Assembly: GCA_944470555.2 (NCBI GenBank)
Contig: CALYCZ020000333.1
Coordinates: 24,954 to 88,953, forward strand
From: Heterobilharzia americana
Lineage: Eukaryota > Platyhelminthes > Trematoda > Strigeidida > Schistosomatidae
Length of the DNA: 64,000 nt
Direction: 5' to 3'
Positions within the stretch are counted from its first letter, which is position 1; every line of letters begins with the position of its first letter. The translations under genes were made by a program, and so were the position numbers. Below, one piece after another: positions 1 to 10,104 of the stretch. The notes under the pieces were generated by a model that saw only the letters and a program-made list of their open reading frames with translations, did not search any database and was not told where the DNA came from.

Positions 1-415
1 ATTAGTCCACTTTGTAAATTTCGATAGCGTAATTAAAAGACAAAGTTTATCTGAACAACCTGATGATACACACAGCTTTACTTGTCTCAAGTCAATATAT
101 ATTAAACAGAGACTGGGGGGTGGGACAAATACAACAATTAACACAATAATAGAGGATTAAAATTAGGAAGGTGAGAAGAAACAGGAAGAGTGACATAGTT
201 GATCCTAATCTGGGTAAGGAAACGAAGTTAACCAAAGGGTGGATGAAGTGTAAGAACAAACCGCTTTTGTACACATAAAGGCGGTTTCAGTTTGTGTGTC
301 TATGGTTTTCACAAATCTCAGAACATGTCCCTGACTGACTGTTTCTATATAAAACTTTGAAAGCTGTTTGAACATTAAGCATTTGTGACCTGTTTCTATG
401 ACATGTTTAGCTATA
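1..415 (-). mobile_element. Inverted 3' end of a Penelope-like element (family A)
   Basis: On the minus strand this stretch is the 3' end of the PLE that runs the other way at 413-2060. Bases 337-408 match 1859-1930 in reverse complement (the end of the endonuclease region), and bases 17-56 match 2010-2049 in reverse complement with 2 differences in 40. The part in between (about 90-335) holds 3' coding and UTR sequence that the sense copy has mostly lost. PLEs are known to occur as partial inverted or tandem copies, so a head-to-head arrangement fits the family. The window edge cuts the repeat at base 1, so its outer limit is unknown. Confidence 0.7.
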
Positions 416-748
416 TGTCATATATCGAAAACCTGGGTAGTGATTTCACCGCTAAAGTTTCTCTTTACAAGAGATATTTTGATGACGTCACAGTGATTTG
501 TAAGAGGCATGAGGATATGGCTTGTCTACTGAAAAGTGACTTAACACCGTACAAACTAACATCAACCTGATTCTTAAAAAAGAGAATAATAAACATCATC
601 TGCGATTCCTAGATAAACTACTGAGTTGACGAGAAGACGGTTCAATCAGACAATCAGTTTACAAAAAGCCTACATGGACAGGACAATACCTGAATTTCCA
701 CGGTTTGTCTCCAATCCAGTACAAGCGAGGTCTAATAAAATGCTTGTT

Positions 749-761
749 TAATAGGATTTAT
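749..761. repeat. Target-site duplication, left copy
   Basis: The 13 bases taataggatttat occur here and again, identically, at 1382-1394. They bracket the RTE fragment at 762-1381. Removing the insert plus one copy rejoins the PLE reading frame (FNRIY to FNRIYHIS), which supports target-primed insertion. Confidence 0.85.
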
Positions 762-1381
762 ACCTCCTTCACCTATCTAGGAAGCACTGTCTCAACTACA
801 GGCGGGACGGACGAGGACGTCAAAGTCAGAATCGGAAAAGCAAGAGAGGCCTTCATTAGCCTGAAACCAGTGTGGAGATCTTCTGCACTCAGCATGTGGA
901 ACAAGATACGGATTTTCAACACCAACGTCAAGTCAGTGCTTCTGTATGGCTCAGAGACTTGGCGCGTCACGAAAGGGATTTCCAATAAACTACAGACATT
1001 CATCAACAACTGCTTACGCTGGCTCGCTACTGAAGATCAAATGGCCAGAAAGAATAAGCAACAAGGAGCTCTAGGAACGAACCAACCAAGAACCTATCAC
1101 GCAACAAATATGCAGGAGGAAGTGGAGATGGATTGGGCATACACTGAGAAGGCCGACTGAGGACATCACGCATCAGGCCAGTTGCTCGAGTGGAATCCCC
1201 ATGGGAAGCGACGAGTTGGACGTCCGAGGGTGACATGGAGGAGATCGTGCGAGGAGGAAATGAGAGGTTGTGGGCTGTCGTGGAACCAGGTTCAAAAGAT
1301 CTCAGAGAACAGAGGTCACTGGAGACGTGCTAGTGAAGCCCTATGTTCCACTAGGAACCCAAGGGACTAATAATAATAAAA
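762..1381 (+). mobile_element. RTE-clade LINE, 5'-truncated 3' fragment nested in the PLE
   Basis: This is the C-terminal part of an RTE-type ORF2 downstream of the RT core. Recognisable blocks in order are SFTYLGSTVSTTGGTDEDVK, KAREAFISLKPVWRS, KIRIFNTNVKSVLLYGSETW, FINNCLRWL, then after frame breaks WNPHGKRRVGRPRVTWRR and the terminal block up to RNPRD. It ends in an AAT-rich tail (1366-1381), the usual RTE 3' end. It begins abruptly at SFTYLGS, as expected from 5' truncation during target-primed reverse transcription. The frame is broken near 1030-1180, so it is not coding today. The subfamily looks SR2-like. Confidence 0.88.
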
Positions 1382-1394
1382 TAATAGGATTTAT
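1382..1394. repeat. Target-site duplication, right copy
   Basis: Identical to 749-761. It lies directly after the AAT-rich tail of the nested RTE fragment and restarts the interrupted PLE frame. Confidence 0.85.
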
Positions 1395-2060
1395 CACATC
1401 AGTACATCAGATATGATGGATGAAGATATCAAACTATTGATCAAAACACTTATGGAAAATGAATATTCGATGAAGTTTACAAACCTTTGTACAGGTCAAG
1501 TAGCACTGAAGCCAACTCTATGCACGGTTCCTAAGAAAAGCATCCATATCACTCTACCATACAGAAGGCAGTTGAATAGTATCATTTTGAGACATTTCAC
1601 GCAGTTAATCTTATCATTGTAGGAAAAACAGAATACATTCTTCACCAAAAACCTAAACACTGCACCAACGATTATGTCACATTGCATTGTGTTTCACCAA
1701 TTTACATGTGTGTGGTCACACACATAGATAAGTAGGAGTAATCGAGCTATGCAGTTGATGAAGGTGGGAGAAGATGTACCTAAATGGCTTCAAAAACAAA
1801 TCGAATGTGAAACCGTGATAAACGCTGCGGAGGAGACGACCCTCTTCATCTGTAGTCAAACATATCCTAGAAACAGGTCACAAGTGCTTAGTGTTCAAAC
1901 ACCTTTCAAAGTTTTATGTAGAAACAGTCATGCACGGACGTATACTGGGACTTGACAAGTGTGTGTGTGATCAGATTGTTCAAAGTGTATTGCCTAAATA
2001 CATAACATTGTTCAGATAAACTTTGTCTTGTAATTATGCTATCGAAATTAACAAATGAAA

Positions 2061-2984
2061 AGTTTGCGAAAGTGTATCAGCCGGAATCTTTACAGTTTAT
2101 GATACTAACTCGAATAAATAATATACTGGACACAGTATTCCGGTTTAACATCAGTTTCACATGCAAACTGATCAAGTTTTTATCCAAAAGGTACAGAAAT
2201 ATTTGAGCCTGATGAATGTAGTACACAGAAGGCGAAAATCACCTCTCCAGAGCAAAAGCTAATATAGGCAATCTAGAAAGTAGATCAGCCGTATATTGAT
2301 GAAGTCACTCAAACACAATACCTGAATACAATGAAACAGGTTTCCACGGGTCACACATTGAATAAGAAGTAGCAGATGTTGACAGAGCTATTCACTACTC
2401 CATAGATCTATCTGCTAACTAGAATTAGAAGTGACCTGTAATGGTAGATATCCAACACTGGTCTAAGCCATGGCATAGACCAACATTGCCCCTAAAAACC
2501 AACCACATTAAATACAAAAGCATATTTTGTAGGGTTTAGTTAGAAGCAAACCGAAGTAATCATATTCTGTTTTTATCAGTGTACCTCAGAGATAAACTGG
2601 TTAGAATGCTTCATACAATGGAGAAAGGATGTTCATTTCTTGTCAAGTGATGAATCCTAAAGAGAACGAAACGCACTACACACTACTGTCCATATAACTA
2701 TCTAAGTGAAAATATATCCCAAACTATATATGTCCCCATTGTTATTAGCTTTCGAAATACTGAGTATTTTACTTCTAGGGTGATATATGCAGCAAAGAAG
2801 ATAAGCTAGTGGATGAAATTGTAAAACAAGATTGACTGAGTATATTTTATTGATACCAAACTACTGGTGGCTTGAGTAGTACTTTAAAGAAGTTTAGTCT
2901 ACTTATCTGGTATCTTTGAAATGTTAAGATTCAATGTTTAAATACTTTTTAAATGAAATAACTCAAAATAGTGGGGAATATTTG
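2061..2984. other. AT-rich stretch, nothing recognised
   Basis: No long frame, no transposon motif and no tRNA-like box could be supported here. It lies between two PLE loci and may hold decayed PLE 3' sequence, but I cannot show that. Confidence 0.4.
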
Positions 2985-3600
2985 TAGCTCAGGTGGATGA
3001 TCTTGGTTGTATCGTCTTCTCTGAGCTGGATTGTTTAGTCGTGAAGCTTTCATCGCCTTTCTTCTAGACGACATCATCCACAGCACTAACTTCAGTATGA
3101 AGTGACCTGTCAATATCTCCCCGTCAGTGATTTAGTAGCACCTCGTCCTGACAAAGTGGTCTGTGATTGGTTGTTTCCTTCGACTGTTGTCTCATTGACT
3201 GACTGCATACATTTTCCTGTTAGCTGTTCCTCTGCCTGACCTGGCCTCTCACCTTCCTGTCGTTTTTCATCTTTCTTATTAGTCGACAGATTGGGTCTAT
3301 GTCTATACATCTGTTGATTGCCAACTAGCTGACTGACCTGAATGTCAAACTTCTAGGAATTCTCTCATTTTCTTTGTGTTTCCTCTCTCCATCCAACATT
3401 TATACATTGTCAAAATTGAATTCATGTCCATAGTTGTTATCCACATGTATTGAAATGAGTGATGAAATGTCGTGTGTGACGTTTAATAGTCAATTGGTGT
3501 TCGTGTAGACGAAGGCGAAGAGGCCGACCACTTTGTCCAATGTAGTGTTGACTAGAGTTATTCCAGTTGATTTTGTAAATGATATTCGGTTTGTCAAACC
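2985..3600 (-). mobile_element. Penelope-like element (family B), antisense 3' end with endonuclease remnant
   Basis: Read on the minus strand, 3600-3400 corresponds to the GIY-YIG endonuclease region seen at 32050-32260 (sequence encoding YKMNW, IGQ-GR and HEH-like pieces, then HVDNNYGHEFNF). Bases 3360-3000 correspond to the 3' region at 32270-32600, including RHRPNLSTNKKDEKRQ, GERPGQAEEQLTGK and GNNQSQTT. The coding frame is broken in several places. At its inner end it meets a plus-strand copy of the same family head to head through a 25-base palindrome. Confidence 0.7.
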
Positions 3601-3606
3601 GAATAT
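3582..3606. repeat. Perfect palindrome at a PLE head-to-head junction
   Basis: Arms atattcggtttg (3582-3593) and caaaccgaatat (3595-3606) are exact reverse complements around one central t. The right arm corresponds to the PLE sequence caaaccgaatat at 32072-32083, so the palindrome is the fusion point of two oppositely oriented copies. Confidence 0.85.
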
Positions 3607-3960
3607 TTTGGACAGAAGAAACAAAGAATATCGGAGAATTCCTAGAAGCCTGGCATTCAGCTCAGTCAGTCAGCGATCAACAGATGTATAGACATTGACC
3701 CAATCTCTCAACTAATGAGAAAAATAATAAAAGACAGAAAGGTCAGATGTGAAGCAGAGAAACAGCCAACAGGAAAGTCTATACAGTCAATGACACAACG
3801 ATCGAAGGAAACAACCAATCATAGACCACATCGTCAGAGCAAGCCACTAAATCAGTCGCGGAGAGATATTGACAGGTCACTTCATACTGAAGTTAGTGCT
3901 GTGGATGATGTCGCTGTCTAGAAAGACAGTGAAAGCTTCACGATTAAACAACCCAGAACT
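3600..3960 (+). mobile_element. Penelope-like element (family B), sense 3' end with internal deletion
   Basis: After the shared caaaccgaatat the copy jumps over most of the endonuclease region and resumes at the block encoding RIPRSLAF (about 3637), then gives a version of RHRPNLS..., KQPTGKSIQSM, TTNHRPHRQSKPLNQSRR and DRSLHTEVSAVDDV (to about 3920). The same order is found at 32285-32600. The deletion and frame breaks make it non-coding. Confidence 0.65.
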
Positions 3961-4635
3961 TCTTCAGTTATCGATTAAATCAGACCCAGTGCTCAAATTC
4001 TCACCCCGAACATCTTTAAACTTTTTCTTAATGAAGAAAGACTTTAGATTGCTTTCAGTTACACCTTATCACGTCCATTCATCATACAGATGAAGGATGC
4101 CAGAGAGTTGACATAGGAGCATACTGACTGATCAGTTTGATTATTTTTATAACAATCTTAGTTCGAAATAATGATCTCAAGATGACAAGCGATAAAGTTG
4201 TGTACAACACCTTATCGGTCCCAAACTGGATACAATATACTGTGAACAAACATCGATTACTGCACTTCATTATAAACACATGATCATCTCTAGTCAACAG
4301 GGCAACTGTTTCACTGTTTAAAACCTATTCCATACATACCTATACACACAGACAAGCACACAAAATGCAGATACACAGCATGCATATATATATATATATA
4401 TAATACGATGGTCAATAAAATCTTCAATCCTAACCTTCCTATCTATGTACGCACCGGACAATACACATTTAATCAATAGATATTTTCCGCTTAAATGAAA
4501 TAAATCCTCCTGTCTGATATTTGCGCCTACAAAGTATGTACAATAGATGTGGTAAAATGAATCGATAGATAAACAGTTATCTTATTTCGAGGGAGTTGTG
4601 GAGATATTTCAAGTTGTTATTCATCGTCGACTGGC
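3961..4635. other. Unassigned sequence with a short (TA)n run
   Basis: No feature is supported apart from a TA dinucleotide run at about 4385-4402. The first 100 bases may still be PLE 3' UTR. Confidence 0.4.
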
Positions 4636-4770
4636 ATCAGCTGGAAGAACAAAGAGAACCTGGGAGCACTGCACAGCTGTTTCGTCCTAATATGGGACTC
4701 CTCAACAGTGCGCACCCACGACCTTCAGGTTCCCCGGCCAGCGCGTTACTGAAGTTGGAAATATGGACCA
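4636..4770 (-). repeat. tRNA-derived SINE-like unit, left arm of an inverted pair
   Basis: On the minus strand this arm matches the right arm at 4775-4940 (shared blocks around ccggccagcgcgttac, cacccacgacc and aacctggga). It lacks the B-box segment that the right arm keeps (about 23 bases missing near 4721), so only the right arm could ever act as a pol III promoter. Confidence 0.6.
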
Positions 4771-4774
4771 TCGG

Positions 4775-4940
4775 ATTTTGACCCAGTGGCTCAACGGTAA
4801 CGCGCTGGCCGCGGAACCTGAAGGTCGCGGATTCAACCTCTGGCGGGGTCGTGGGTGTGCACTGCTGAGCAGTCCCATACTAGTCGGACGGAACAGCTGT
4901 CCAGTTCTCCCAGGTTTCCTTTGTTCCTCCAACTGATGTC
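4775..4940 (+). repeat. tRNA-derived SINE-like unit, right arm of an inverted pair
   Basis: The first 75 bases fold like a tRNA. An A box TGGCTCAACGG (4787-4797) fits the consensus, a B-box-like GGATTCAACCT (4829-4839) sits at tRNA spacing, and the flanking gaccc and gggtc could pair as an acceptor stem. A non-tRNA body follows (about 4850-4940) and repeats in inverted form to the left. The anticodon region is not convincing, so I call it a SINE head rather than a tRNA gene. Confidence 0.6.
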
Positions 4941-4944
4941 AGTT

Positions 4945-5075
4945 ATCACTGGATATTTATACTGAGCGATGATTGAAGGTGAAATGAGAATTTGGACAGT
5001 GGCCGGATTCCAACTAGCTACCATTGAGTTTCCCGCCCGATATTCTACCAACTCATCTACGAGGTCCGATGACTG
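4945..5075 (-). repeat. tRNA-derived SINE-like fragment
   Basis: Minus-strand sequence contains an A-box-like TAGATGAGTTGG (near 5060-5049) and a B-box-like TAGTTGGAATCCGG (near 5022-5004). Spacing fits a tRNA-like head. The body differs from the neighbouring unit, and the boxes are mutated. Confidence 0.5.
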
Positions 5076-5864
5076 ACAAGATTTTTATTTTGCTGCAATT
5101 ATCAAAATATGCTCATGGTATTTTTGGAAAATACACTCAAAATGAAGTTTTCAATATAGCAGATCTTAATTGACAGACATCCTTACAGACAGTTAACTTT
5201 CAGTCTTATAAGCTGTGAATAGAAATCCACTCAACCAAATTCAATTCAAAGAAATAACTCGCTGATAACCATCTCAACCAACAATAATAATATGATGATG
5301 ATAGCGTCTTTGACCATAATGTCGTATAAAGTGGGTGTTTCAATACACCGATAAAGTATTTACCTACCCCATCTTATAGATATTTCTTGTCAATGAATCA
5401 TTAATGATCACACAAAGTCGGCTCTAACAAATTACTTTCAAACAACATAGATAATTTAGAAATCATAGTTACTTCCATCAAGTTTACCTAATCTATGTAC
5501 ACTTTTATGCATAAATGTAGAGAGTGTTGCAACAATGAAACAGTTCCCCCCACACACATATACCATTGCCAGTGATGATAATGAGTGAACGTGGTACCTC
5601 TGTTTCACTGATTCATTCATTTAAAACGAATGTCCAGTCAAATTATATCCATTGGACTGTGTATATTACGGTACATAGCTAAGCTGCTCTCAAACAAATA
5701 TGAAATATTTTATGTTACAACAAACGGATTCGTGTTGATAGATAGGCGTTTCAAGAAAACATTTTTCATTTGTCAGATATCAATTATCAATAATGGTCAT
5801 GTAAATGATTATTTCCTTGAAAACATCTACAATTAGGCAAAAATGTGGTCATCTTTTAAATGAA
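5076..5864. other. AT-rich stretch, nothing recognised
   Basis: No supported coding or repeat feature. Short frames here have no family resemblance that I can see. Confidence 0.4.
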
Positions 5865-5960
5865 AATTTAGACCAGGATCGGATTCGAACAAGTGACCAC
5901 TGGGTTTCCTGCTCGATGCTGTACCAACTGAGGCTAAGATGTCCTGATATTTACATACAA
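5865..5960 (-). repeat. tRNA-derived SINE-like unit with intact A and B boxes
   Basis: On the minus strand TAGCCTCAGTTGG (A box, near 5935) is followed at normal tRNA distance by TTGTTCGAATCCG (B box, near 5890). Both fit the pol III consensus very well. The arms between them pair poorly and the flanks are not tRNA flanks, so a SINE head is likelier than a functional tRNA. Confidence 0.6.
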
Positions 5961-6194
5961 TTCGTATTGAACGTCTTCTGTTTTCAGCATTCGATAGTTT
6001 TGCAATGCTATTCTGCAAAATGCTGAGCGATAGCCATATTCTCTATTTTACAAGTTATGCATACTTTTCAATTGATAACACGTGTACCAAGATATTTTGT
6101 CACAAAACTTATCAGTTGTCCACTTTATATTTATCATAACAATTAAGTGTGTGCTAATGACCTGTCACTGGTTGAAGGCAATCGGGAAGTTTCG
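5961..6194. other. Spacer between SINE-like units
   Basis: AT-rich, no feature seen. Confidence 0.35.
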
Positions 6195-6315
6195 TGATTA
6201 TCGACAATTCTCGTAAGAACTAGTATCCTCTTGGAGGCTCGAACCTGTGTTGTTCACAGCTTCAGTCATGGACGTTATCACTGAGCTATTTAGGCTGCAA
6301 CTGACCTCCAGTGGG
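6195..6315 (-). repeat. tRNA-derived SINE-like unit
   Basis: Minus strand: A box TAGCTCAGTGA (near 6280) and B box GGTTCGAGCCTCC (near 6245-6233), both close to consensus. It is the fourth tRNA-like head within 1.6 kb, counting 4.8, 5.0 and 5.9 kb. Confidence 0.6.
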
Positions 6316-7573
6316 ACTGGACCAAATACTCTAACTAGTCAATTGAGAGTAACCAACTCCATGTTGTTTAGTCTCTAGTGCTGACAGAATTCTATCGATT
6401 GACATTGTAGATACACTTTTCTCACGAGTACGAACAAGTGTGAATCCTTGGTCTATGACACTGTTATAATGAGTCTCCTAGCTTGGTAACCACATTACAA
6501 AATAATCGATGTTATACGGTCAATCGTCAGGACTAGACGACATCTAATCGATTAATGTCCATTAACCCATCAATGTAAGTTAAGTATTCTCAGTGAGAGA
6601 GGAATATTTAAAGACATTCTGTAGGAAGTAGATATCACGTAGATTTCGTATGTCTTATTCTTCTTCAGTCAATACAATGAAGCATTTTGAATTATTTCTC
6701 AATTGTACTTACAAAAGTTGAATAAATCTGTAGTTTATTGTGTGTATCCAAATATACAAATTTAATTCATTTTTATTCAGTAGTCTCATAAGTAATACAA
6801 TAGTAGTGATTAACTTTTTAATCCAAAATGGTCTGTAATTTCAAAATTTACCAATTACTATGATGACACTAATACACTTAATCTCAATGTGATTGTTTGT
6901 AGTGATCAGATTATGTTAGACTAATCACTCAATACAAAGATACTGTACTGTAGTAATCAAACGATTTCATGAATAAGGCTATACGATTAAACTTATTAAA
7001 CACTAATCGCCTGGTTAAAGCTTAACGATCTATAAGCTGAAATTGAAACGAAATTTGGATAGATTTCTTAAGAATAAGAAAAAATGGACCGTTATATTTC
7101 AACCCAAGTAACTAAATGATAACCCATCCTAGATGAGACTTTATCATTCACAGTTCAATCCTTGACAGTGTGATTAATTATCCAGTATTGAGATTTTCAC
7201 CAGTATGATATACTTTCATTTACCAGAAAGACAATAAAGATAAATGATACACTTATCGAAAGTTAACCTTAGAACTAAACATTGCTGAAAGATAACATAA
7301 ATCTATGGGACACAGTTAGTTAGCATTCCCCATGCTGTTTATTTATGCATGCTGCATGCAGTTACTGACTGAAGAGAAATCAAAACAAAATGTGATTTTT
7401 CTTTTAATATTTTCATATTGAATATTTAAAATGTGTATTTACAGAATTTTTATGAAATCGAAAAACAAGAAGATAACAAGTATAACGCATATCTTGTACA
7501 AATGTTTCTCCTAATGAAAATACTCATCATCTCTTTCTCTCTCTCTATGAAATACTTCATCAAACATTATTAC
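6316..7573. other. AT-rich stretch, nothing recognised
   Basis: No supported gene or repeat. A short CT-rich run lies near 7531-7546. Confidence 0.4.
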
Positions 7574-7663
7574 TTTGATCCCATGATGACCGATGTATAC
7601 TGTTGAAGTCCTTTATCAACTTGGATAAAGCCAATTATATCTGAAAGACTTGATTTAGTATCA
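7574..7663 (-). CDS. Candidate internal exon, unknown gene
   Basis: A minus-strand frame open from 7818 to a stop at 7570 ends in a 30-residue stretch that reads like folded protein (SDIIGFIQVDKGLQQYTSV). A pyrimidine-rich acceptor ending in ctcctttaag precedes base 7663, and a GTAATA donor follows base 7574, giving 90 bases (30 codons). The upstream part of the same frame is a hydrophobic segment that may be chance in AT-rich DNA. I do not recognise the protein. A chance frame is quite possible. Confidence 0.25.
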
Positions 7664-7849
7664 CTTAAAGGAGATGTCAAAAAAGTCACTATCAAGTTAA
7701 ACGATAGATAGGAATGACAGACAAAGTTAAGGTAGAACCTCTGATACAAATGTGCTATACTTCCCAGTAGTATACAAAGAACAAGTGAATAGATAAAGAG
7801 TGATAACAGGCTAGACATAGCTGTCTGAAAGAATAGTTATTCGGAAGCC

Positions 7850-8320
7850 ATGTTACCAAGAATCCTCAATCACTGATTTATTTCGCCTCAGATACTCCAG
7901 CCAGATAGTTCACATCTCTCTATATGGCTCATACCAACAGTCAGAGATTTCATTGACTAGGTCTGGCCACACTGAGCCCCGTTACTACCTAATCCAATTT
8001 CTCCTGAAACCTCAGCCGATAAACGTTCACGATCAAACGTCATCGACCAAAGCGTCTATCTTGCCTGTTACCTTTCACCTGACCTCAACATTAGTCACAC
8101 GGTGATTCCATCAAACGTGAGATATGCTACAAAGACATCTGTGATCAAAACTCCGTAGCCGCTTCATGTCTTCCACTTTTAATGGCCATGTCTGACAGTC
8201 ATATAACACGACAGAACGGACTGCAGTGCAATATACTTGTTCGTTGATAGATAGTCAGATACCTCGCCAGTCGGTACCCCAAATGACGCAAATGCCAAGC
8301 GGATCAACAGTTTTCGAACT
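7850..8320 (-). mobile_element. RTE-clade LINE fragment (SR3 type), antisense
   Basis: Minus-strand remnants match the C-terminal half of the RTE ORF2 seen at 26060-26590: the region encoding the FDH-like block, the shifted ...WWNH...EFRR block and the 3' block whose complement contains tgactaggtctggccacactgagcc. Frames are heavily broken. The piece lies head to head with the plus-strand fragment at 8735. Confidence 0.6.
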
Positions 8321-8734
8321 GAGATTTCATCACCAAACGATAACTACACATACTTTCCCATCAGTGGTTTAAATACGTTTAAAGAGATAAAGCTGTTGTG
8401 TTTAGCTTACACTAGTACACAACTCCGTTGCCATATTCAGTACACTCTCTGTCTTAGGTAGACACAGTATAAACACTAACCTCACCAACCTCCCGATGGC
8501 TCGTTCGTGTCTAGATACAAAGAAATTGCGATTGACTATGTATACTTCACTTAGATTCTGTAGTATGTCTAATTATTCATTGATATCATATAGCTTTTTG
8601 GCTGTAGACAAACTTTCAAACCAGACCTCATATTGTCATCAACATTGACACTCTAAAATGAATGAAGTTGTTTTCCATTTGGCATGTATGCAGCTCACAA
8701 AACTTCTTTAGAGTGAGAAACTAAGGATGAGGGT
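8321..8734. other. Spacer between opposed RTE fragments
   Basis: No clear feature. Parts may be older RTE sequence, but no block could be aligned by eye. Confidence 0.35.
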
Positions 8735-9240
8735 TTAATAGTAGGTAGGTAAACACTCCGACTGAGATGGTTGGGACACGTGTTACGTATGCCTAGTCAC
8801 CGATTACCTTGTCGCACAATGTTGGTTGAAGTAGGTCCAGGCTGGAAAAAGGCCCGAGGTGGCCAGACTAAAACATCGCACCAATGTATGAAGTCTTCGA
8901 ATGTTGCTTTGAGCCATATTGGATGATGCAGACTAACCGGTTGGGGTTTGCGGGACAAGAAGAACCAGTGGTTGGGGACTGACTCTAGGTATTATGGCTC
9001 AGAACCGATGTCAGTGGCACAGACGTACACGCACATTATCCTCATCTTAACCACTCTAACCACTTTCCTATTCTTCATTTCTCTCTTTTCGTACTTTATA
9101 TTCCTTTTGACTGCATTCTCTTATCTCTATCTTGCACCTCACTGCCTTTTTACTTGATGTACTGATATGAGGTGTGGCAAGTTGGACCGTTACGCAGTAA
9201 TGTCTGGTCCTAAGTTGATCTGGATGGATGGATGGATGTA
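8735..9240 (+). mobile_element. RTE-clade LINE 3' end (SR3 type) with GATG tail
   Basis: The sequence gives RLPCRT-like, VEVGPGWKKARGGQTKTS, HQCMKSS and GLRDKKNQWLGTDSR, the C-terminal blocks of an RTE ORF2 that match the copy at 61761-61994 (minus). A 3' UTR follows with the shared signature tgctgatatgaggtgtggcaa-like sequence, and the fragment ends in a GGAT/GATG repeat (about 9221-9237). It is 5' truncated and frame-broken. Confidence 0.75.
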
Positions 9241-10104
9241 GTAGACACTCCAAAGTGTTGACAAGTAACACAAAACTGTGCTATTCATGCAATGCTAATG
9301 TATAGCCAAATGCCTCGTAACACAAATTGAGCTATTTTAGTAGAAAAGTGAACACTTGACAATTTTTATACTGGTTAACAAATGTCCAACCAATCTGGTA
9401 TACTTCAATATGACACAAATTAGTATTCACTTGGTTTTTCATTCTAAATCTCGATAAGTATCAGTCAACTTCATTCAGCGATTTCTCAAATGATCCCAGT
9501 TCATAATGGATATCAATGTGAAATCAACTGCATTCTGTTTTAATCTTAAAAATGCTGTGCTTCGATTCAATAATAACTAGTATTCAACCATAATAATCAA
9601 TGAAAACTTTTAAGAGTCTCCATTTCAGTAGAAAACTTGACCATGTTGATCGTCATCATCATCTAAGAGTAAACAGTCTCTACCCTGCAATAAACTTTAT
9701 CATAAAATATTCAATTCAAATGAGTAGTTAGCAACAATAGAGAAAAACAGAAATATTAATAATATGAGAGGGAATTGCTGAGAATTCTAAGTATTGAAAT
9801 CTCTTGTGTAGATATTTCAACTGATATTCTCTTGGTATACTATCTAAAAATTATATGAAAAAGAAAATTAATTTATGAAAATGATATCAAGTTGAATTGA
9901 ATAAAGAAAATCTGTACAACACAATGATGAGGCTAAGGTATCCAATGAATAAAGTTTTTTGGTTATCAGTCTACTCTATTTAGCTTGCTTATAACTATGA
10001 AAGTTATTGATGGTAAACAGTTAAGCTCATAGCATATGCGAGAGAAAATGATACTACTCAAAAATGCTTAGAAGTATTCAAAATAGTCATTCTTCTTTCC
10101 GTGA
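9241..10104. other. AT-rich stretch, nothing recognised
   Basis: No frame, repeat or motif that I can support. Confidence 0.4.

Larger units (their letters stand above)
413..2060 (+). mobile_element. Penelope-like element (family A), decayed, split by an RTE insertion
   Basis: PLEs encode a telomerase-related reverse transcriptase followed by a GIY-YIG endonuclease. Here the RT palm begins with a decayed catalytic box, KRYFDDVTVICKR (about 463-505; YFDD where YVDD is usual), then RFLDKLLS and YKKPTWTGQYLNFHG (about 603-705). The frame reads KRGLIKCLFNRIY up to 761, is broken by a foreign 633 bases, and resumes in frame at 1382 as NRIYHISTSDMMDEDIKLL. After 1490 come VPKKSIHITLPYR, then in shifted frames the endonuclease remnants VPKWLQKQIECE (about 1780) and HILETGHKCLVFK (about 1859). 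The 5' RT half and several frames are missing, so the copy is dead. The split endonuclease assignment rests on motif recognition, not on a search. Confidence 0.75.

Noticed and set aside
5865..6315. Functional tRNA genes
   Set aside because: The boxes fit, but the stems between them pair poorly and the acceptor stems are not convincing. SINE heads explain them better.
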